Positions 15,234 through 23,753 of a stretch of DNA of 64,000 nt are shown piece after piece (within the stretch, counting starts at the first letter, position 1; every line of letters starts with the position of its first letter). The notes beneath the pieces were generated by a model. That model was given only the letters and a program-made list of their open reading frames with translations. It made no database searches and was not told the origin of the DNA. Position numbers and translations under genes: made by a program. Location of the stretch: the NCBI GenBank assembly GCA_049975425.1, contig JBNGDI010000003.1, forward strand, positions 62,001 through 126,000. Direction: 5' to 3'. The DNA comes from HyVt-105 sp049975425. Lineage in GTDB: Bacteria > Bacteroidota > Bacteroidia > Bacteroidales > VadinHA17.

Positions 15234-17420
15234 ATGAGATATAAAGGTGATACCCATTCTGTAGCTATCAGTTTAAAATCAAAAAAAATACTCAGGCAGA
15301 TCCTGAAGGAAAATCCCGGGCTGGAGAAGATACTCAGAGAATCGGAAAGCCCGTCTGAAGTGAATACAAGGATCAGGGAATGGGTCATGAACTGGATGGA
15401 AAATCACCCGGCAGCGATGAAATTTTATGGCGGAAGGGAAAATCCACGAAGTATATTCGAAGAACTGCAATGGGATGAGATTGCCGCCATCAGGATACTG
15501 GATTATATTGATCATGCAGGAACGGTCATTCCCGACCTGAACCAGCATGGAAAGGAGATTGAAAATGACCCCTTCCGTCTGATGATGCTGGCCTACCGGA
15601 AAGGAACAGGAGGAGCGAAACCGGCCTTTTTCCTTGACATGCTCCATCTGTTCAGACAGTTCAACGGGGAAAAGGCAAGGGAAATACCCCACAGGGAAAA
15701 AGTAAAGGAATGGATGGAACGTTATCCCTCGGGACTTGATCCTGAGATCATCAAACTTCGTGAACAGAACAGGGACCGTATTCTGAACATCATCATCGAC
15801 CGGATGGAAAAAGGACTGGTATCAGACCATAAGTATGTTTTCCCTCCGAATATCAACAGGCGCGAGAAGCTGAACATTGCCAGGAAGTGGTGGAACGAAC
15901 GACTTTTCCATCTTAGATTTGCCGTACGTTCTCCCCGGTTGCTGCAGGAAATGCTCGGCGGGATCCTGGACCCCGAAACCATGGAAATACTTGAAAAAGC
16001 ACGCGAGGCAGGTATTCCCACCTTTGTGAATCCCTATTACCTTTCCCTGTTGCTGGTGAACGAGCCTTTCAAATACCAGGGCATTGACCAGGCGATCCGC
16101 GATTATGTGATATACAGCCGGGAACTGGTGGATGAATTTGGTGAAATCGTGGCATGGGAAAAGGAAGATGTGGTGGAACCTGGCATTCCCAACGCGGCCG
16201 GTTTTATTCTGCCTTCCAGGCATAATGTTCACCGGCGATACCCCGAGGTAGCTATCCTGATCCCCGATACCATGGGAAGAGCATGCGGCGGCCTGTGTTC
16301 ATCCTGCCAGCGTATGTACGACTTTCAAAGGGGCCATCTGAATTTCAACCTCGACGAACTGAAACCCGAAGAAAAATGGCCCAGACGGCTGATCCGCCTT
16401 ATGGAATATTTCCGTAACGACGCACAACTCAGGGATATACTCATTACAGGAGGCGATGCCCTTATGAGTACCGACAAATCGCTGGAAAAAATTCTCGATG
16501 CCGTTTACGAAATGGCACTGGCCAAGAAAAAAGACAACCTGTCCAGAAAAGAAGGAGAAAAATATGCCGAAATGATTCGCATAAGGCTGGGCACCAGGCT
16601 TCCCATTTATCTTCCCCAGAGAATCACCCCCGAGCTGGTTGCCCTGCTGAAAGCCTTCAGAGAAAAAGCTATGAAAATAGGCATCCGGCAATTTGTAATA
16701 CAAACCCATTATGAGTCGCCCCTGGAGATTACTCCCGAATCGAAGCTTGCAGTGGAACGCCTGCTGTCGGCAGGATGGATTGTAACCAACCAGCTTGTTT
16801 TTACAGCAGCCGCATCGCGCAGGGGACATACGGCCCGGTTGAGAGAGGCTCTGAACGATATCGGAGTGCTGGCATATTATACATTCACGGTGAAAGGTTA
16901 TATGGAGAACAGCCATAATTTCGCCACCAATTCCCGGGCCGTGCAGGAACAGGTGGAGGAAAAATCCCTCGGCGTTCTTCAGGGGGAACAGGAAAAATGG
17001 CTTGACGAGCTGAATGAAACGGAAAATATTCGCTATTCTATTGACCGGATCAGGGAAAAGGCAGGAGTACCCTTTCTGGCTACCGACCGGAATGTACTAA
17101 ACCTGCCGGGAGTAGGTAAAAGCTTAACATTCAGAACGATAGGGATCACGCGCCACGGAAGAAGGATCCTTTCCTTCGATCATGATCATTCACGCTGGCA
17201 CAGTCCCATTATCAAAAAAATGGGAAAGGTGACCATCATCGAATCCAAACCCATAGCCAGGTACCTGGCACAACTGGAAGACATGGGCGAAGATCCTGAA
17301 GAATACCGCAATATCTGGGGCTATTCACTGGGAGTGACAGAAAACCGGGCGTCGGTGTTCAATTACCCCGAATATGAATTTCCGGTAACCCCTGAACTAA
17401 CCAATCTGAAAATCGAATAA
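15234..17420 (+). CDS. KamA-family radical SAM/PLP aminomutase, extended form
   Basis: A 728-residue protein, far longer than lysine 2,3-aminomutase (about 416). The first 300 residues are an all-helical extension of unknown role. The radical SAM cluster motif is Cys351, Cys355, Cys358 (ACGGLCSSCQRMY), followed by LITGGDAL and LPQRITPELV as in KamA. The PLP lysine is probably Lys629 in LPGVGKS. Positions aligned with the two Asp residues that hold the lysine side chain in KamA are Lys554 (YYTFTVK) and Asn623 (LNLPG). That pair, as I recall it from the literature, occurs in glutamate 2,3-aminomutase. A glutamate-type substrate is therefore suggested but not shown. The Zn-binding Cys cluster at the KamA C terminus is absent. 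Start ATG 15234 has AGGGA upstream. Confidence 0.8.
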   Translation: MRYKGDTHSVAISLKSKKILRQILKENPGLEKILRESESPSEVNTRIREWVMNWMENHPAAMKFYGGRENPRSIFEELQWDEIAAIRILDYIDHAGTVIPDLNQHGKEIENDPFRLMMLAYRKGTGGAKPAFFLDMLHLFRQFNGEKAREIPHREKVKEWMERYPSGLDPEIIKLREQNRDRILNIIIDRMEKGLVSDHKYVFPPNINRREKLNIARKWWNERLFHLRFAVRSPRLLQEMLGGILDPETMEILEKAREAGIPTFVNPYYLSLLLVNEPFKYQGIDQAIRDYVIYSRELVDEFGEIVAWEKEDVVEPGIPNAAGFILPSRHNVHRRYPEVAILIPDTMGRACGGLCSSCQRMYDFQRGHLNFNLDELKPEEKWPRRLIRLMEYFRNDAQLRDILITGGDALMSTDKSLEKILDAVYEMALAKKKDNLSRKEGEKYAEMIRIRLGTRLPIYLPQRITPELVALLKAFREKAMKIGIRQFVIQTHYESPLEITPESKLAVERLLSAGWIVTNQLVFTAAASRRGHTARLREALNDIGVLAYYTFTVKGYMENSHNFATNSRAVQEQVEEKSLGVLQGEQEKWLDELNETENIRYSIDRIREKAGVPFLATDRNVLNLPGVGKSLTFRTIGITRHGRRILSFDHDHSRWHSPIIKKMGKVTIIESKPIARYLAQLEDMGEDPEEYRNIWGYSLGVTENRASVFNYPEYEFPVTPELTNLKIE

Positions 17421-17421
17421 T

Positions 17422-17460
17422 TTTTTGTTTTTTTGATGTTATGTATCAGAAAAACAAAAA
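17422..17460. repeat. inverted repeat between the KamA-family gene and the next start codon
   Basis: Arms 17422-17437 and 17445-17460 are complementary over 16 positions, with a single G-T pair and a 7-base loop. The stem is almost pure A/T. The right arm ends at the base before ATG 17461, and the left arm begins one base after the upstream stop. It could act as a weak bidirectional terminator or fold over the translation start. Confidence 0.6.
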
Positions 17461-18699
17461 ATGAATCCCATCCCTGAAAAAAACTCCTTGCATGTAAGGA
17501 ATGATTTCCCCTCTCTGCAGAGAAAGCACCGGGGAAAGCAGGTAATCTATTTCGACGGACCGGCAGGCACCCAGGTACCGCAGGCAGTAATCCATGCCAT
17601 ATCAGATTATTACAGGAAATACAACGCCAACTCGCACGGCTGTTTCAACACCAGCCGGGAAACCGACGACATGGTGCTGGAAACCAGAAAACTGCTGGCC
17701 GCTTTTCTGGGAAGCTCTTCCTGGAAAACCATCTCCCTGGGGGCGAACATGACCACGTTGAACTATTCACTCAGCAAAGCCATCAGGCGTTCACTGGAAG
17801 AAGGCGACGAGATCGTCATCACCCAGCTTGATCATGAAGCCAACCGGGGACCATGGCTGGACCTGGAAAAAACGGGAATACGGATTAAGGAAGTGCGCAT
17901 CCACCAGAACGGCACCCTCGACATGGACGATCTGGCCCGGAAGATTACCCGTTCCACCCGGCTGGTGGCTGTGGGAATGGCATCCAACGCCCTGGGAACC
18001 GTGAACGACCTGCACCTGATCCGGAACCTTACCCATCAGGCAGGGGCCTGGCTGCTGGCCGATGCCGTGCACTACGCACCGCATTACCCCATACATGTGG
18101 AAGATCTGAATGTAGATTTCCTGTTGTGTTCGGCCTACAAATTTTACGGTCCGCATGCAGGAATCCTGTATACCCGCGAAGGGTTGCTCGATCAGCTGGA
18201 GCCCGACAGGCTGAAAACACAGGATCAGCAGGCTCCCTTCCGGATCGAAACGGGCACTCCCAACTTCGCCACCATTGCCGGAGTGGGCGAAACCATCAGG
18301 TACCTGTCTGGCATGGGATCAGGATTTTCACTGAGAGACCGGCTGGTTTCGGCCATGGAGAAGATCGGAACGCATGAGCAGCAACTGGCCCTGAAACTGT
18401 ATCATGATCTCAGATCCAGGCCCGGCGTCAAAATATACGGTCCTGCGTTTGAAAAATACGAACGCACTCCCACCCTGTCATTTACAGTGGAGGGAAAAAC
18501 AGCCCGGGAAGTGGCCTGTTTCCTGGGAGAAAGGGGCATCTATGTATGGGACGGAGATTTTTATGCACGCAGACCGGTTGAGGTTCTGAACCTTCATAAC
18601 CAGGGCGGATTAGTCAGGATCGGAATGTCAATGTACAATACCGGCGAAGAAGTGGAAAGGCTTATGGAAACATTGAATGAACTGTTCAAAACCCTCTGA
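17461..18699 (+). CDS. cysteine desulfurase-like class V aminotransferase (TIGR01976-like)
   Basis: A 412-residue fold-type I PLP enzyme. The internal-aldimine lysine is Lys227 in LLCSAYKFYGPHAG; LDHEANRGPW, ADAVHYAPHYPI and YFDGPAGTQVP match the cysteine desulfurase-like subgroup related to SufS/CsdA. The opening NDFPSL..K..GKQVIYFDGPAGT is typical. True SufS enzymes carry an active-site Cys loop; no clear equivalent is seen near residues 330-380, so the substrate is uncertain. It follows the KamA-family gene after a 40-base inverted repeat and may be co-transcribed. No scaffold protein (SufU, SufBCD) is nearby, so a role in Fe-S assembly for the radical SAM enzyme is only a guess. Confidence 0.78.
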   Translation: MNPIPEKNSLHVRNDFPSLQRKHRGKQVIYFDGPAGTQVPQAVIHAISDYYRKYNANSHGCFNTSRETDDMVLETRKLLAAFLGSSSWKTISLGANMTTLNYSLSKAIRRSLEEGDEIVITQLDHEANRGPWLDLEKTGIRIKEVRIHQNGTLDMDDLARKITRSTRLVAVGMASNALGTVNDLHLIRNLTHQAGAWLLADAVHYAPHYPIHVEDLNVDFLLCSAYKFYGPHAGILYTREGLLDQLEPDRLKTQDQQAPFRIETGTPNFATIAGVGETIRYLSGMGSGFSLRDRLVSAMEKIGTHEQQLALKLYHDLRSRPGVKIYGPAFEKYERTPTLSFTVEGKTAREVACFLGERGIYVWDGDFYARRPVEVLNLHNQGGLVRIGMSMYNTGEEVERLMETLNELFKTL

Positions 18700-18768
18700 C
18701 CGGATCATATCCTGATAAAAACGAAGAGGAATCATGACAGGGGAAGAAAAATCATACGGAAAAAATTC

Positions 18769-20331
18769 ATGCAGGAAGCCGATGATAACACCCCATGGTT
18801 AAAAACACACATCATGCATAAGCCCCCACACCAGATGCTGGTTATTTTCGGAGCCTCGGGCGATCTTACCCGGAGGAAGCTCATCCCGGCCCTTTTCAAC
18901 CTTCACCGGCAGGGCCTGCTGCCCGGTGATTTCGTTATCATGGGCTCGGGCAGAACGGAACACACCGACGAATCGTTCCGCGATCTTTTCAGGGAATCTC
19001 TTGAAGAAAACGACCCGGAAGCTGCAACATTTTTCCTGCAGCATTTGTTCTACCACCCCGCCGATCAGAAATCGAAAGAAGATTTTGCCGGCCTGGCGAA
19101 AAAAATTGAAACTCTGAACAAGAAGTGGAAACTGAACGGAAACCGGATTTTTTATCTGGCCACCCCGCCGGGTCAGTACATACCCATTGCCTGCCAGCTG
19201 GCCGGGCAGGGACTGAACCTGGAAAAAGAGCCGGATGGCTTCACCCGGATGATCATTGAAAAACCTTTCGGTCACGATCTGAAATCGGCTCAGGCCCTGA
19301 ACCGGAACCTGAAGAAGCACTTTGGGGAACACCAGCTTTTTCGCATCGATCATTACCTGGGAAAAGAAACCGTGCAGAATATCCTGGTAACAAGGTTTTC
19401 CAACGGGATCTTCGAGCCTCTGTGGAACCGCAATTACATTCACCACGTGGAGATCACATCGGCCGAGGATATGGGTGTGGAAAGCCGGGGTACCTATTAC
19501 GAACAATCGGGCGCCCTGCGGGATATGATCCAGAACCACCTGTTGCAACTGGTATGCCTGGCCGCAATGGAACCTCCCACCGTCATCGAACCGGGCGCCA
19601 TCAGGAACGAAATGCTGAAAGTGTTGCAGTCGCTACGACCATATACGGAAGCTGAAATACCAGAACATGTGATCCGCGGACAGTACATGGCATCGCGGGT
19701 ACGCGGGAAGGACCTTACGGGATACAGGGAGGAAAAGGGCGTGGATCCCGTTTCGCGGGTGGAAACCTATGTGGCCATGAAATTCTACATCGACAACTGG
19801 CGGTGGGGAGGGGTCCCCTTCTACATCAGGACCGGCAAAAGGCTTCCCCTCAAAGCAACGGAGATTGTGATCCATTTCAAACCCACACCTCACAAGCTTT
19901 TCAGAAAAGAAGAGGGCAATTGCAGCACCTGCAACCAGATGATCATCCGGATCCAGCCCGATGAGGGCATTCTCCTGAAATTTGCCATGAAGATACCGGG
20001 CGCCGGTTTCCGCGTTCAGGATGTAAACATGGATTTCCATTATTCCGATCTTTCTTCCGCTCACCTGCCCGATGCCTATGAAAGGCTCCTGCTCGACGCC
20101 ATGAACGGCGACGCCACCCTGTTCAGCCGGAGCGATGTGGTGGAAGCTGCATGGGCTTTCGTTGATCCTATCCTCAGAGTATGGGAATCGAATCACGACA
20201 TTCCTCTGCACGGATACCCCTCGGGAACCTGGGGGCCGGATGTAGCCGACCACCTGATTGAAGAACCGGCCCTTACCTGGAGATATCCCTGCCGAAACCT
20301 GTCGGAAGATACCAATTACTGTGAATTATGA
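18769..20331 (+). CDS. zwf: glucose-6-phosphate 1-dehydrogenase
   Basis: A protein of up to 520 residues. It catalyses the first oxidative pentose-phosphate step, glucose 6-phosphate to 6-phosphogluconolactone with NAD(P)+. The coenzyme fingerprint is VIFGASGDLTRRKLIPALF, the active-site motif is RIDHYLGKETVQN, and IRTGKRLP and EKPFGHD are also present. Start ATG 18769 gives a 27-residue tail before the fingerprint; ATG 18814 (MHKPPHQM) would give a more usual short N terminus, and neither has a strong Shine-Dalgarno. The stop overlaps the pgl start (ATGA), so the two enzymes are translationally coupled. No gnd gene follows in the window. Confidence 0.95.
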   Translation: MQEADDNTPWLKTHIMHKPPHQMLVIFGASGDLTRRKLIPALFNLHRQGLLPGDFVIMGSGRTEHTDESFRDLFRESLEENDPEAATFFLQHLFYHPADQKSKEDFAGLAKKIETLNKKWKLNGNRIFYLATPPGQYIPIACQLAGQGLNLEKEPDGFTRMIIEKPFGHDLKSAQALNRNLKKHFGEHQLFRIDHYLGKETVQNILVTRFSNGIFEPLWNRNYIHHVEITSAEDMGVESRGTYYEQSGALRDMIQNHLLQLVCLAAMEPPTVIEPGAIRNEMLKVLQSLRPYTEAEIPEHVIRGQYMASRVRGKDLTGYREEKGVDPVSRVETYVAMKFYIDNWRWGGVPFYIRTGKRLPLKATEIVIHFKPTPHKLFRKEEGNCSTCNQMIIRIQPDEGILLKFAMKIPGAGFRVQDVNMDFHYSDLSSAHLPDAYERLLLDAMNGDATLFSRSDVVEAAWAFVDPILRVWESNHDIPLHGYPSGTWGPDVADHLIEEPALTWRYPCRNLSEDTNYCEL

Positions 20332-21077
20332 AAGTCCCTCCATCCCCCGCCCCCCATATCAGGGTATTTCACGATCCTGAAGAAACGGCCGGCCAGCTGG
20401 CCGGATTTCTGCTGGCTCTGATAGGAAAAAGGCTTTCAGAAAGTGAAAATTTCTATATGGCCGTATCGGGAGGCAGTACACCACTCCTGTTCTTCCGCCG
20501 CCTGGCCCATGCAGGCGGTCGAATCCCCTGGAACCGCATCCACCTGTTCTGGGCTGACGAACGATGCGTACCCCCTGATCACCCCGAAAGCAATTTCGGG
20601 CAGGCGCAGCGGATCTGGCTGCAAAAGATCACCATGCCGCAGGAGAACATCCACCGGATGCGCGGAGAAGATGATCCTGTAACTGAAGCACAGAGGTACG
20701 GCAGTGAAATCGAAAAAATTCTGCCCAAAAAAAAAAGCATACCGGTGATCGATGCTGTTTTGCTGGGTCTGGGAAGCGACGGTCATACGGCCTCTCTCTT
20801 CCCCGGGGACGATGATTCCCTGGGTTCAGAAAAAAACTGCCTGTCCGTACGTCACCCCCAAACCGGTCAGATCAGGATCACGCTGACCCCCCGCATCATC
20901 AACCGCTCGAAAATTGTTTGTTTTCTGGTTACCGGAAAGGATAAAGCAGCACCTGTTCAGTTCATTCTTGAAAACACACCTGAATCGGAAAAATTTCCGG
21001 GATCGTATATCCGGCCGGAAGAGGGGGAACTGTACTGGTTCCTCGATGCCGGTGCCGGCGGCTGGCTTCCGGCATGA
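20328..21077 (+). CDS. pgl: 6-phosphogluconolactonase
   Basis: A 249-residue SugarP-isomerase-fold hydrolase of the DevB/Pgl family, the step after zwf. Landmarks are VSGGSTPLLFFRRLA, the FWADERCVPPDHPESNFG motif, and GLGSDGHTASLFPG with the catalytic His. It begins inside the zwf stop codon. The 3-prime end converges on the DUF6599-like gene with a 21-base gap and no obvious terminator. Confidence 0.94.
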   Translation: MKVPPSPAPHIRVFHDPEETAGQLAGFLLALIGKRLSESENFYMAVSGGSTPLLFFRRLAHAGGRIPWNRIHLFWADERCVPPDHPESNFGQAQRIWLQKITMPQENIHRMRGEDDPVTEAQRYGSEIEKILPKKKSIPVIDAVLLGLGSDGHTASLFPGDDDSLGSEKNCLSVRHPQTGQIRITLTPRIINRSKIVCFLVTGKDKAAPVQFILENTPESEKFPGSYIRPEEGELYWFLDAGAGGWLPA

Positions 21078-21098
21078 AACGGAAGGCGTTTCAGCTAT

Positions 21099-21953
21099 TC
21101 AAACCGAACCCAGAATTCCTCTGATCCGTTCTTCACTGTCGAGACCCGAAATACCCCATATCCGGTTACCTTTCAGGCGCAATCCAACCAGCCCGTTGTA
21201 AGGATCACTCATCATATGATATTCCCCTTCCCGGAATCCGGCTTTCGTGAAACGGTAATACGCTTCCAGTATCTCCCCGCATTCTCCCTGATTTTCTTTC
21301 TCCAGCAGAAAAAGGGTGAACCTTTTATCGCCTTCCTCATACTGAACTGCAAAAACACCGGAAAGGAATTCATGGCCTATGAAATTCTGAGAAACGAAGG
21401 TTTCTGTCCGGGGTAACCTGTTTTCAGAAGGAAACAGGCTCAGGGCTGCAGGAAGGGATGGTTCCGGATCGATGTTGACGGCCACTTTTCGGGCAATTTC
21501 CTGAATAAACCGTTTGGTTTCCGCCCCCTCGTCATGACTCATGATTTTCACATAGAACCGGTCAGCCACGAAGTTCAGGGTACTTCCCTCCTGGTACCCT
21601 TCCGCACCCACATCAACAAAATGGAAATCGGGATACCTTTCCTGGCTGTATATTCCGTAAGCATGCAACGGCGTGGAATGCCGGTATAGTTCCACCCTCA
21701 CCGGGGCACCTCCGCCTCGGGAATACTCGGCAATATGCAGATCGACAAAATCATAGCTGAGATAGGCATCGGCTCCCCCGTTGATATAATCCCACAGATT
21801 ACCGGGATGGTACACAGGATAATCGAAGGCGATATCATATCCGTCCACCTCAGGAAAAATGCCTTCCACACCGGTTTCCTGAGCCCCTGCCGGATTCCCG
21901 ATCCACAGGAGGATACATCCGATATACACAATTGTTTGTTTCATCATTTTCAT
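21099..21953 (-). CDS. secreted DUF6599-like protein of unknown function
   Basis: A 284-residue protein from ATG 21953. It has a signal peptide (MKQTIVYIGCILLWIGNPAGAQ, cleavage after AGA or AQ). The mature part contains NLWDYINGGADAYLSYDF and the distinctive GYDIAFDYPVYHPGN near the start, which I associate with the Bacteroidota DUF6599 family. No catalytic motif is recognisable. It begins 5 bases after the stop of the exported aldo/keto reductase and is surely co-transcribed with it. A longer start at 22064 would overlap that gene and destroy the signal peptide, so it is rejected. A binding or accessory role for the reductase is inferred from position only. Confidence 0.7.
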   Translation of the reverse strand: MKMMKQTIVYIGCILLWIGNPAGAQETGVEGIFPEVDGYDIAFDYPVYHPGNLWDYINGGADAYLSYDFVDLHIAEYSRGGGAPVRVELYRHSTPLHAYGIYSQERYPDFHFVDVGAEGYQEGSTLNFVADRFYVKIMSHDEGAETKRFIQEIARKVAVNIDPEPSLPAALSLFPSENRLPRTETFVSQNFIGHEFLSGVFAVQYEEGDKRFTLFLLEKENQGECGEILEAYYRFTKAGFREGEYHMMSDPYNGLVGLRLKGNRIWGISGLDSEERIRGILGSV

Positions 21954-21958
21954 AGAAA

Positions 21959-23143
21959 TTAAGCAATAAATAGATCTGCAGGAACATCTTTCCATCTGGC
22001 CACCCTGCTTATCCTCTCCGCCACCTGATATCCCCTGCGGCATGTCACCGTGCATTCGGCACAATCGCTGCAGGGTTCGGAAGGCAAACCAAGCGAGTTG
22101 ATCAGTTCTGTGGCTTCAGCGTAGGCACGGTACCCGTAGGTATACATATAACCCCGCATCAGATCGGGAATGGAAAGCCCTTTGCTGCACTGGCCCAGGC
22201 AATCGTTGCAGCCGAGGCAAAAAAGCGATGCCTCATGCTGAGCCAGGCGCAGATCTTTCAACTCATCGTCCGACAGGTGAAGATCCTCCATTACCGAGAA
22301 CGATTCCTCCAGTTCATTGAAACTGGTATATCCGGGGATGGACGTATGAATATTGGGATTGAGCAACGCCCATTTCAGAGCGGCTTTCACATTGATGGGC
22401 CGGGTGCGGTCGTTATCGAAAAAAGCACCTGCCATCGTTTTCATGGCGATCAGACCGATGCCTGCTGCTGCTGCTTTTTCCAGTGCATTGTTCATCTCTT
22501 TCCAGTCGGCCATCTGAAAATTATACGAAGTAAGGACCACATCGTAAAAACCGCTTTCAGCCGCTTCATCAATCACCTCGGGCATGTTCTGGTGGGTTGA
22601 AAAGCCAATGAAACGGGCTTTCCCTTCTTTTTTGATCTGTTCAAGTTTTTTCAGCAGGGGTTCAAAAGTAACTGACTGCCTGCTCGACAGTCCGTGCACG
22701 TACAGAATGTCCACATAATCCATCCGCAGCCTCTCCAGGCTGATGTGGAACATCCGTTCAAATTCCTCCGTATCGGTGTCTGAAGTTAAATCGCCGGTCT
22801 GACGGTCCTTTCCTGTCGGACCCACCTTGGTGCCCACAATGAACGAATCTCGCGGATAATCCTTGAACACCTCCCCCAGCATTCTTTCGTTATTGCCCCG
22901 CTGGTAGCCGTGGGCCGTGTCAAACAGCGTCACGCCTTTTTCCATGGCGGCACGTACCAGGTTCGGATTATCAGCACGCATTACCCCCATGCTCACCACC
23001 GGAATCTGCAGACCGGTCCGTCCCAGGGTCCGGTAAACCAGTTTGCTTTCCGTCTGAGTCCCTGAAGAGGCCAGCGCCGTCTTTCCCATCATAACTCCGG
23101 AAACCCCCAGGGCTGCCGATTTAAAGAAATTCCTTCTATCCAT
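21959..23143 (-). CDS. exported aldo/keto reductase with 4Fe-4S ferredoxin-like C terminus
   Basis: A 394-residue protein. The N terminus MDRRNFFKSAALGVSG is a Tat-type signal. Residues of about 35-310 form an aldo/keto reductase barrel with the tetrad segments DTAHGY (Asp and Tyr), VGTKVG (Lys) and LYVHGLS (His). The C-terminal part has CLGCNDCLGQCSKG and CSDCAECTVTCRRGYQ, enough cysteines for one or two Fe-S clusters. Proteins of this layout are common in Bacteroidota, with unknown substrates. Tat export fits a folded cofactor-bearing protein acting in the periplasm, where free NADPH is absent; the Fe-S domain may supply electrons instead. It is followed by a secreted DUF6599-like gene. Confidence 0.85.
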   Translation of the reverse strand: MDRRNFFKSAALGVSGVMMGKTALASSGTQTESKLVYRTLGRTGLQIPVVSMGVMRADNPNLVRAAMEKGVTLFDTAHGYQRGNNERMLGEVFKDYPRDSFIVGTKVGPTGKDRQTGDLTSDTDTEEFERMFHISLERLRMDYVDILYVHGLSSRQSVTFEPLLKKLEQIKKEGKARFIGFSTHQNMPEVIDEAAESGFYDVVLTSYNFQMADWKEMNNALEKAAAAGIGLIAMKTMAGAFFDNDRTRPINVKAALKWALLNPNIHTSIPGYTSFNELEESFSVMEDLHLSDDELKDLRLAQHEASLFCLGCNDCLGQCSKGLSIPDLMRGYMYTYGYRAYAEATELINSLGLPSEPCSDCAECTVTCRRGYQVAERISRVARWKDVPADLFIA

Positions 23144-23369
23144 GTTCTTATTTATTTATTTATCAACCTGCATATTATGGCGGAAATTTATATAAAAAAC
23201 GTTTTCATCAGTTCAGAATTGCCCAATCATGTGTCTTTCTTTTTCTATCATGCTGTTTTAGTGTTATTTGCAGAATAATTTGAACTGGTTACAAATAATA
23301 TTTCGTCTCCCCGTCACGAACAGTATTTCCTTCTATCTTTCTATCTTTACCTGGAGAAAGGTTTTTTCT

Positions 23370-23750
23370 ATGGGAACAATCAAGCAGGAGCATTTTATCA
23401 AAGCCCCGGCAGAGGATATCTATAACGCCCTGGTCAATCCGTTTGCCATTGAACTGTGGTCGGGTTATCCGGCCCGTATGTCGGAAGAAGAAGGCAGTGA
23501 GTTCGAGTTATGGGAGGGAGACATTACCGGCCGGAATCTGAATTTTGAAAAAAACCGGATGATACAGCAGGAATGGTACTTCGGCGAACAGGAAAAATCA
23601 TCGGTGGTAACCATCAGGCTGTATGAAGAAAAGAAAGGCACCCGCATCAGGCTGGAGCACACGCATGTGCCCAACAGTGAAATGGAAGAAATGGAAAAAG
23701 GCTGGAAGAGGTATTACTTTGGTGCCCTGAAACATTATTTTGAGGAATAA
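23370..23750 (+). CDS. AHSA1/SRPBCC-domain protein
   Basis: A 126-residue protein. ATG 23370 with GGAGAAAG upstream is preferred over the longer frame from 23268, whose extra 34 residues look unlike the family. The sequence IKQEHFIKAPAEDIYNALVNP is the standard SRPBCC opening, and FELWEGDITGRNL and WYFGEQEKSSVVTIRLYEE follow the AHSA1 (activator of Hsp90 ATPase C-terminal) pattern. It probably binds a small hydrophobic ligand or a chaperone client; the ligand is unknown. The stop codon is 3 bases from that of the convergent sensor phosphatase, with no space for a hairpin terminator. Confidence 0.82.
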   Translation: MGTIKQEHFIKAPAEDIYNALVNPFAIELWSGYPARMSEEEGSEFELWEGDITGRNLNFEKNRMIQQEWYFGEQEKSSVVTIRLYEEKKGTRIRLEHTHVPNSEMEEMEKGWKRYYFGALKHYFEE

Positions 23751-23753
23751 TCC

